From: DAOVQB01 sp023128935
GTDB taxonomy: Bacteria > Eisenbacteria > RBG-16-71-46 > CAIMUX01 > WJJG01
NCBI GenBank assembly: GCA_030628905.1
Contig: DAOVQB010000134.1
Span: forward strand, 1-12,172
Length of the DNA stretch: 12,172 bases
Direction: 5' to 3'
Positions within the stretch are counted from its first letter, which is position 1, and each line of letters opens with the position of its first letter. The position numbers and the translations under genes are program-made. The notes under the pieces were generated by a model. The model saw only the letters and a list, made by a program, of their open reading frames with translations. It did not search any database and was not told where the DNA came from. Positions 7,364-12,172 of the stretch are shown here, in pieces.

Positions 7364-7652
7364 ACTCCCTATCCTCGCCAGTCTGCGACGCCCGCCTGGG
7401 CTCTGCCGGAGAGACAGCACCACGCTCCCGGGCATGCGGCTGGGCACGCACCATCAGCAGCGCGGCCGCGACAAGGAACCACCAGACCTGTGCCACCTCC
7501 TCATCTGTAGCAAAGCACTGTCCGAGCCCCGCCACAAGGAGCGCCGCCACGCCGGCCCGCAGCGCGTCAGGTAGCCAAAGGCGTCTGCGCCGCCCTCCGC
7601 TCCGCCGCGAGCCACGGCCGGCTGCGCGTTCAATCGCGCCGGAATCCGGCAT
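7356..7652 (-). CDS. 98-aa membrane ORF, probable detached C-terminus of the O-antigen ligase
   Basis: This short ORF begins ATG 7652, one base into the ligase stop (TGATG), with a strong GGAGG/GAGAGG Shine-Dalgarno stretch immediately upstream. A basic N-terminus (ERAAGRGSRRSGGRRRR) precedes two hydrophobic segments: LRAGVAALLVAGLGQCFA (32-49) and VAQVWWFLVAAALLMV (53-68). The arrangement, two helices linked by a short acidic turn (FATDEEV), is what closes WaaL/Wzy O-antigen ligases, where a loop of the FGDSEV kind sits in the same place. The preceding gene lacks exactly this part. It is therefore either a second polypeptide made by termination-reinitiation or the 3' piece of a frameshifted gene. 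The stop (TGA, 7358-7356) lies inside the ABC-exporter reading frame. Confidence 0.7.
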   Translation of the reverse strand: MPDSGAIERAAGRGSRRSGGRRRRLWLPDALRAGVAALLVAGLGQCFATDEEVAQVWWFLVAAALLMVRAQPHARERGAVSPAEPRRASQTGEDREYA

Positions 7653-8713
7653 CAGCGCCTCTCCCTCCGCGCCTTTCGACCACTCAGGCAGGTCTCGCGG
7701 AAAAAGAAACCCCATATACCAAACCACGCCAAGCCGCCCGGAATGCCGGCCACGACCAGGATGGCCAGCAGGTCGTTGTGCGGGTGGACCGTGGACTTGT
7801 ACACGCCCGGAACGCTATAGATGGGGAATAGCGGCCCAAAACTCCCCACCCCAGCTCCCGTCCAGGGATAATCCGCAACAATGCGCAGAGAGGTCTGCCA
7901 GAGCCGCAGGCGCGGATCGTCGCCAATCTGCAGAAGGGAAAAGAGGCGCCGCTGAACGGCCGGGTCGATGAGCACCGCGGCAACCACAACGGTCACGAGT
8001 GCCCCAGCGGTGAGGAGGAAAGGCCGCCGCCCACGCAAGAGGCCAAGGATGAGGATACCGACCACTGTGCCCACCCAGGCGGTGCGGGCAAAACTGAAAA
8101 CCAGTCCCAGGCCAAGACAGAGCGTGACAACCAGCCACGGAATCCGCCGCCGCCCGTCGAGCGCAAGCCCAATGGCCAGAAAGAAGATCGGCAGTAGCAC
8201 CCCCGCGTAAGTGAGATGGTGACTCAGCGTACCCATGGCAAAAAAACCACCACCAGAGAACTCCGGCAGGAGAATGCCCTTGACCCATTCCCGCCCGGTA
8301 AAATGCTGTATGACCCCGTAGAGACCAGCCAGCCCACCACTGACAGCCAGCGCCCTCAGGGCCCAACTGCGCGCTGTGGCCTGCGCCAGGAGGCCCCAGA
8401 AAACGAAGGGGAAGAGCAGCACCCATGAGTAGTTAGGGAAATGGCGCAGGGAGCGGGCGGGGTGCAACCCAAGTGGGATCGAGAGGGCTTGCAGGGCCAG
8501 AAGAAGCAGGATGAACATATATGTCCAGGGCAGGTGGGGAACCGTCAGCCTGTGGAGCAAAATCCCCGCCAGGACTAGCAGGCCCCCTGCAATCCACGCT
8601 GTCTGTGCAGCCGCAATCGACCATGGGGCGGCCAGCGCAAAGAGGACGGCCAAGCTCGCCGGCGCGGTGCGCCAGAAACCCGCTGCCGCGGTGCCGGGTA
8701 GCTGGGAACTCAT
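7652..8713 (-). CDS. O-antigen ligase/polymerase family (WaaL/Wzy-like) membrane protein, C-terminally short
   Basis: This 353-aa polytopic inner-membrane protein of the Wzy_C/WaaL superfamily would join or polymerise undecaprenyl-linked glycan in the periplasm. About ten hydrophobic segments are visible (near 20-52, 63-80, 94-110, 120-136, 168-186, 191-227, 232-249, 315-338). FARTAWVG (208-215) corresponds to the conserved arginine region, and residues 250-313 form the large periplasmic loop that ends in VHPHNDLLAIL, the HxHND motif of the family. Start ATG 8713 has GGGAGG 11 bases upstream (8730-8725); an alternative ATG at 8752 in frame lacks a good Shine-Dalgarno. The frame stays open further upstream into the repeat element, but that part is not ligase-like. 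The protein stops right after the tenth helix with a basic tail, so the final two helices expected for the family are missing and appear in the next ORF. Confidence 0.88.
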   Translation of the reverse strand: MSSQLPGTAAAGFWRTAPASLAVLFALAAPWSIAAAQTAWIAGGLLVLAGILLHRLTVPHLPWTYMFILLLLALQALSIPLGLHPARSLRHFPNYSWVLLFPFVFWGLLAQATARSWALRALAVSGGLAGLYGVIQHFTGREWVKGILLPEFSGGGFFAMGTLSHHLTYAGVLLPIFFLAIGLALDGRRRIPWLVVTLCLGLGLVFSFARTAWVGTVVGILILGLLRGRRPFLLTAGALVTVVVAAVLIDPAVQRRLFSLLQIGDDPRLRLWQTSLRIVADYPWTGAGVGSFGPLFPIYSVPGVYKSTVHPHNDLLAILVVAGIPGGLAWFGIWGFFFRETCLSGRKARRERR

Positions 8714-8888
8714 CAGGAAACGAACCTCCCAGGCTTGGGGGGTATATTTCATTCTTGCCCGAGCCCGTCTGGGGCCCGCTCGATGGCGCGCCTCCCCCAC
8801 AGAACTCAGATTCAGGGCTCGCAGTATAGGCCCTGACCTGCCGCAGGAGCAAGCGCACCGAAGGAGATCATGGGAGAGGAGCGAGCAC
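8714..8888. other. Spacer between ligase start and repeat element
   Basis: These 175 bases hold the promoter candidate and the ligase ribosome-binding site (GGGAGG, 8730-8725, - strand). No gene is visible. A CGAGC/GCTCG dyad (8760-8782) could form a weak leader hairpin. Confidence 0.5.
8823..8852 (-). promoter_or_regulatory. Sigma-70-like promoter candidate for the ligase operon
   Basis: On the - strand, TTGCTC (8852-8847) and TATACT (8828-8823) are separated by 18 bases. The -10 box matches consensus at five of six positions, the -35 at three. It would start transcription near 8815, leaving a leader of about 100 bases before the ligase ATG. It lies between the repeat element and the ligase, which fits an operon start if the element ends the upstream transcript. 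Confidence 0.45.
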
Positions 8889-9054
8889 TTAGAGGCTCGC
8901 ACAAGAACAACTTCCGATTTTCGGCGAGGACCGCACCGTCGAGGACGAGGCGCGGCGACGAAGGCGTAGCCGGGACTACTCCGAGGAACCGCAACGAAGT
9001 CCCCGGCGTTCGGGACCGGCGAAAATGGGAAGCTATTCTTGCACGGGCCCTTAG
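8889..9054. repeat. Palindromic repeat element, copy 2, inverted relative to copy 1
   Basis: This ~166-bp element matches the reverse complement of 1994-2160. Between the AACTTCC of one arm and the GGGAAG of the other I count about five differences in ~125 bp; the outer ends are more diverged. The arms here are CACAAGAACAACTTCCG on the left and, in reverse complement, GTGCAAGAATAGCTTCCCA on the right. It is bounded by TTAG at 8889-8892 and TTAG at 9051-9054. The right TTAG supplies the TAA stop (9053-9051, - strand) of the GT-C/TPR gene, so the element begins at the stop codon exactly as copy 1 does. No ORF within it resembles a transposase. Confidence 0.87.
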
Positions 9055-11156
9055 GGCCTGGATGCAGCTTGCGCTTTCTCGATGTTCTCGCGCGCCATGC
9101 GATTACCCTGATCGAGCCGCAACACCTGCTGCCATGACTTGATGGCAGCACCCAATTGCCCCAGAGACGCGAGGGCATAGGCTTGGTTCATCCAGCCCTC
9201 CACATACCCGGGATCCAGCGCCAAACCCGCCTGGTAGGCTTCGAGGGCCGCTTCGTGGCGCTCCTGGCGGATCAGAAAGAGCCCGTAGCCGAAGCGGGCA
9301 TCAGGCAGATCGGGCGCAGATGCTATGGCCGCACGATAGGCAGTATCCGCATCCGCCAACCGGTTCAGACGCGCCAGCACCTTAGCGTGTGCCATATGGG
9401 CAACCGCAAATCCGGCATGCCGACGAAGGAGTGCCTCGTACGCTGACGCGGCATCCTCCAACGCACCACACCGCTCAAAAGCCCGAGCCCGGCCATAGGC
9501 CGCCGCCAGCATCCTGGGGTCCAAGCGCAACGCCTCATCGTAGGCTGCAATGGCATCATCGCAGTGCCCCGCCTCAATCAGCAACGTTGCCCGATTCAGA
9601 CGAAATGCGGGCAGCGCCCGGCGTTCGTCAACAGAGAAAAGCCGAGCATTCGACACGCAGACTCCGACGACAAGCGCCAGGCCAGCCAGGACCAAACGCC
9701 CTTTGGGAATGCCCTGCAGATCCGCCTCGCCTTGCTTTGACGTGCGCCCGGTTAGGCTCCAAGGCCTTATTAGATTCCCCCGCCCCGCAAGATTATACAG
9801 TTGGCCAATGCCGGCAGCGGCAAGCAGAAAAATCGCCGGCGCGATCGGAAGCCTGAGACGAGCATTCACAAAGAAGAGCACCACCGATAATCCGTACAGG
9901 AGTGCGAAGGCCGTGATCAGTCCACTCCTCCAACCGCGTCCAACCAGAAGTACGACACCCATCCAGGCCAGTGGCAAGACCCAGGAGAGGCGCACGAAGG
10001 CAATCCTACTCCAGATGCTCTCTTGCTGGGCTTCGGCGAGGTCCTTGTTCCCGCTGACCTCAAAGGCGCTCAAAGAATAATACACTTTGCGCAGCATCAA
10101 CCCGAGCGCTGCCCAGGGCTCCGATCTAACCTGAACCCAGGTTTGCTTGAGCCAGTAGTTGGATACCTCCGATCCCTTGAGCGTGTGTCCAGCCTCCGAT
10201 TCCGCGATTCTCAGCCCTGCAATCGTCACGTTATCCCTGAAGTGGCTGGCGATCTGATCGCGGGGCATCGGACCTGTTTCGCCGGGCGCCATAGCCGTTT
10301 TACCATCTGCATGCGGCCCATTCCCAACATAGAGGTTCAACCCTCCTTGAGATGCGATGGGAACGAAATCGTCCGCCACCACGAGGTTTCGAACAGCCAC
10401 CGGAACGATTGGAATAGCTGCAGCAATAAGAACGAGCAAAAAATCCCGGCCAACGGCGTGAAATCGCCTCGCGCCCTGCCCTCGCGCGCTTCCGGCCGTT
10501 GCCCCGCCCGCGGGCGACCTCGTCTTTCCCTCACCGGCAGACCGGTCTGCCCACGCAGGTTCGGCAAGGGCAGGCCAGAACACCGCTAGAGGAAGGAGCG
10601 CCAGGAAATTGGGCCGTGCAATCGCTGCCAGCCCGAGAATCGCGCCGGATGCGATCAGCCGCGCCGATCGCCCCTGCAGGGTGGTCGCATCCGGCACGGA
10701 AGAGAGCACACTTAGAAAGGCCAGCCCCATGAAGAGACTGAAGGAGGCGATCAGTAGCTCTCCCTCAAAGAAAATGGCCAGCCAGTAGAAAGCCAAGAGG
10801 AGCCCTGCAATGATCCCGGTGCGCCGATCGATGAGCCGGCAACCCACGCGATAGACAAGCACGACCGACATCCCTCCCAACAGGTGCTGCAGCATCGCCA
10901 TCACCCACGGGTGCGGACCGGCAAGGCGGTATACAAGGGATGCGATATACGGATACAGCGGAGCACGGAAGTAGGCGTCGGTGCCGGTGGATGTGCCCTG
11001 TGCAAGGGCAACAGCCCATTGGTGGATCCAGAGGGAATCGAGGATCGGCCGGTCGAAGTAGATGCTCTTTGTGTGGAGAGCCATGTAGATTCCGCGTACG
11101 CAGGAAGCCGTGATAAAGAGCCATGCCTCGTCAGGAATCCTCCAAAGGCGGTTCAT
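9051..11156 (-). CDS. GT-C (GT39/PMT-like) membrane glycosyltransferase fused to TPR domain
   Basis: This 701-aa protein has two parts. Residues 1-510 are a polytopic GT-C transferase of the PMT/ArnT-like kind that uses a polyprenyl-phosphate sugar: an early acidic loop with D40 (RPILDSLWIHQW), FRAPLYPYIASLVYRL (63-78), GGLNLYVGNGPHADG (271-285) and NARLRLPIAPAIF (431-443) are all arranged as in this family. Residues ~517-695 are about five TPR units of ~34 residues (for example AIAAYDEALRLDP at 535-547, ALEAYQAGLALDP at 637-649, AIKSWQQVLRLD at 671-682). A low-complexity Gly/Ala/Arg loop (201-231) interrupts the membrane part. Start ATG 11156 has GGAGAGGAG just upstream, which belongs to the last unit of a tandem repeat. 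It would glycosylate a lipid-linked glycan, lipid A or protein on the periplasmic side. TPRs would face the periplasm or cytoplasm depending on helix number, which I cannot fix. Confidence 0.87.
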   Translation of the reverse strand: MNRLWRIPDEAWLFITASCVRGIYMALHTKSIYFDRPILDSLWIHQWAVALAQGTSTGTDAYFRAPLYPYIASLVYRLAGPHPWVMAMLQHLLGGMSVVLVYRVGCRLIDRRTGIIAGLLLAFYWLAIFFEGELLIASFSLFMGLAFLSVLSSVPDATTLQGRSARLIASGAILGLAAIARPNFLALLPLAVFWPALAEPAWADRSAGEGKTRSPAGGATAGSARGQGARRFHAVGRDFLLVLIAAAIPIVPVAVRNLVVADDFVPIASQGGLNLYVGNGPHADGKTAMAPGETGPMPRDQIASHFRDNVTIAGLRIAESEAGHTLKGSEVSNYWLKQTWVQVRSEPWAALGLMLRKVYYSLSAFEVSGNKDLAEAQQESIWSRIAFVRLSWVLPLAWMGVVLLVGRGWRSGLITAFALLYGLSVVLFFVNARLRLPIAPAIFLLAAAGIGQLYNLAGRGNLIRPWSLTGRTSKQGEADLQGIPKGRLVLAGLALVVGVCVSNARLFSVDERRALPAFRLNRATLLIEAGHCDDAIAAYDEALRLDPRMLAAAYGRARAFERCGALEDAASAYEALLRRHAGFAVAHMAHAKVLARLNRLADADTAYRAAIASAPDLPDARFGYGLFLIRQERHEAALEAYQAGLALDPGYVEGWMNQAYALASLGQLGAAIKSWQQVLRLDQGNRMARENIEKAQAASRP

Positions 11157-11160
11157 CCCA

Positions 11161-11276
11161 CTCCTCTCCAGCTACACTGGCCTAGACCGCTCCTCTCCAG
11201 CCACGCTGGCCTAGCCCACTCCTCTCCAGCTACGCTGGCCTAGACCGCTCCTCTCCAGCTACGCCTGCGTTGCCCA
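11161..11276. repeat. 29-bp tandem repeat, about four units, containing a ribosome-binding site
   Basis: Four head-to-tail units begin at 11161, 11190, 11219 and 11248, each starting CTCCTCTCCAGC on the + strand. The first three share CTGGCCTAG; the fourth diverges after its first 17 bases. On the - strand each unit carries GGAGAGGAG and the first three carry TAG within CTAGGCC. The unit nearest the GT-C gene (11161-11189) provides its Shine-Dalgarno sequence, and the TAG of the third unit (11242-11240) is the stop of the upstream membrane-protein gene. Because 29 is not a multiple of three, each copy shifts frame. There are no spacers, so it is not a CRISPR array. Confidence 0.88.
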
Positions 11277-12172
11277 GCGCCCCCCGGCAGCAGTCCCCCC
11301 AGTGCGCTCAACGCTTTCACACCACCCAGCAGCAGTAGGCTGCCTGAGAAACCCAGCAGCGGAATTAGAAAAGTCCCCGTAAGCAGCGCCCCGAAGATGG
11401 CCCCCGCGTGATCGGTGGCGTCGGCGATTCCACCCGCCTGGGCGATTTCGCTCGCCTCGGCAACGCTGCCCCTAGTGAGCAGCAGAAGTGACGAAACCCA
11501 CGGAAACGGCATCGCCGTCAACGCCCCAGCCACCAGGGCCAGGATCAACAGAAGGGCCTCCAGCCAAGCGCCATCCATCCGGTCCATGGCATATGTCAGT
11601 GGGAGCATTGCGAGCATAAACCCCACCCACACAAGATCGCCCCACAAAAGAGCCCGGGCCCCTGCACCCCGCTTGAGCAGGACAGTCCCCACCCAGGCCC
11701 CCAACCCCAGACCCGCCATAAAGAGGGCTGTTATCAGCCCCACCTTGAGGTACAGCGTTCCCCGGTAGGTCTGGAAGAGCAGGAGTATAAGAAGATCGAT
11801 GCCCATCCCGGCCATACCTGTGCTTGCCATACTCACAACCGGTTGGCCCCATCGCTGCCGGGCCATGAGACCGATTCCAGTGAGGATGGCAAGCAGTCCC
11901 AAACTCCAGGGCCAGGGCGCTTCGTGCCATCCCGTCAATAGACCGGCCAACCCGCTGCCAGAGAGGCGGTCCCAGCGCCTGATCTGCTCATAATAGACCA
12001 GCGGACGGCGATCCTGATTCGGGGCAACACCCCTCTCGATCCTGCGGTCCACTGCGGCCTGAAGGGCTTGGGTGCGCTCAGGCGGAAACAGCGTCTCGAA
12101 GAACCGCGGCGGCCACGCGGCGCCATCGGGCCAAAGCCTGCCACGGCGCGCGGCCAGGGAATCGGCGTTCCA
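11240..12172 (-). CDS. Fused MFS/spermidine-synthase-type membrane protein, C-terminal part, 5'-truncated
   Basis: The reading frame is open to the right edge of the window, so only the last 310 residues are seen; a GTG at 12052 is in frame but has nothing to recommend it as start. The first ~65 visible residues (FFETLFPPERTQALQAAV, APNQDRRPLVYYEQIRRWDR) match the end of the spermidine-synthase-like methyltransferase-fold domain found in these fusions. About six to seven transmembrane helices follow, including YRGTLYLKVGLITALFMAGLGLGAW and DHAGAIFGALLTGTFLIPLLG, both typical of the family's membrane part. The biochemical role of these membrane fusions is poorly known; aminopropyl transfer is not assured. 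It ends RRRSWRGAV then TAG inside the tandem repeat, 84 bases before the GT-C gene, so the two are probably cotranscribed. Confidence 0.75.
   Translation of the reverse strand, partial: WNADSLAARRGRLWPDGAAWPPRFFETLFPPERTQALQAAVDRRIERGVAPNQDRRPLVYYEQIRRWDRLSGSGLAGLLTGWHEAPWPWSLGLLAILTGIGLMARQRWGQPVVSMASTGMAGMGIDLLILLLFQTYRGTLYLKVGLITALFMAGLGLGAWVGTVLLKRGAGARALLWGDLVWVGFMLAMLPLTYAMDRMDGAWLEALLLILALVAGALTAMPFPWVSSLLLLTRGSVAEASEIAQAGGIADATDHAGAIFGALLTGTFLIPLLGFSGSLLLLGGVKALSALGGLLPGGAGQRRRSWRGAV

Noticed and set aside
8714..9178. N-terminal extension of the ligase frame up to 9178
   Set aside because: The extension would read through the repeat element and into the GT-C gene; the ligase-like sequence begins at ATG 8713 with a Shine-Dalgarno, so the extension is an accidental open frame.
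11161..11276. Possible CRISPR array
   Set aside because: The units are directly adjacent with no spacers and only about four copies; no cas genes are present.

Overview
The window looks like a chromosomal piece of a GC-rich, Gram-negative-type bacterium and carries a surface-polysaccharide (lipopolysaccharide, O-antigen or exopolysaccharide) locus. The evidence is two GT4 glycosyltransferases, a GT9 (heptosyltransferase-like) transferase, an MsbA-like ABC flippase, a WaaL/Wzy-like O-antigen ligase or polymerase, and a GT-C transferase fused to TPRs. One secreted M14 carboxypeptidase ends in a FlgD-Ig/type-A-like C-terminal domain. That domain, together with a fused MFS/spermidine-synthase-type membrane protein, suggests an FCB-type or candidate-phylum lineage such as Eisenbacteria, Krumholzibacteria or Latescibacteria. 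This assignment is inference only.

Layout. Positions 1-1997 (+ strand) hold two overlapping GT4 genes; the first is cut by the left edge. Convergent to them, everything from 2157 to 12172 is on the - strand. In transcription order this is: a 5'-truncated MFS/spermidine-synthase-like membrane protein (12172-11240), a 29-bp tandem repeat carrying the next gene's ribosome-binding site, GT-C plus TPR (11156-9051), a palindromic repeat element, a promoter candidate, the O-antigen ligase (8713-7652), a 98-aa ORF that looks like the ligase's missing C-terminus (7652-7356), the MsbA-like exporter (7363-5462), the GT9 transferase (5465-4176), a 240-bp intergenic region, and the M14 peptidase (3935-2157). 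Ligase, C-terminal ORF, flippase and GT9 overlap one another by 1-8 bases, so they are probably one translationally coupled operon.

Working together (inference from families): the GT4, GT9 and GT-C enzymes assemble a lipid-linked glycan or core oligosaccharide, the ABC protein flips a lipid-linked substrate, and the ligase or polymerase joins or extends glycans on the outer face of the inner membrane.

Most unusual: (i) two near-identical ~166-bp inverted-repeat elements (1994-2160 and 8889-9054), opposite in orientation, each bounded by TTAG and each abutting stop codons; at the first copy the bounding TTAGs supply the stops of both convergent genes. No transposase is present. (ii) A ligase split in two with a TGATG junction. 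(iii) A 29-bp tandem repeat in which the units carry a Shine-Dalgarno sequence and most also carry a TAG triplet. (iv) Two separate in-frame repeat arrays, both with 45-bp units, inside the GT9 gene.
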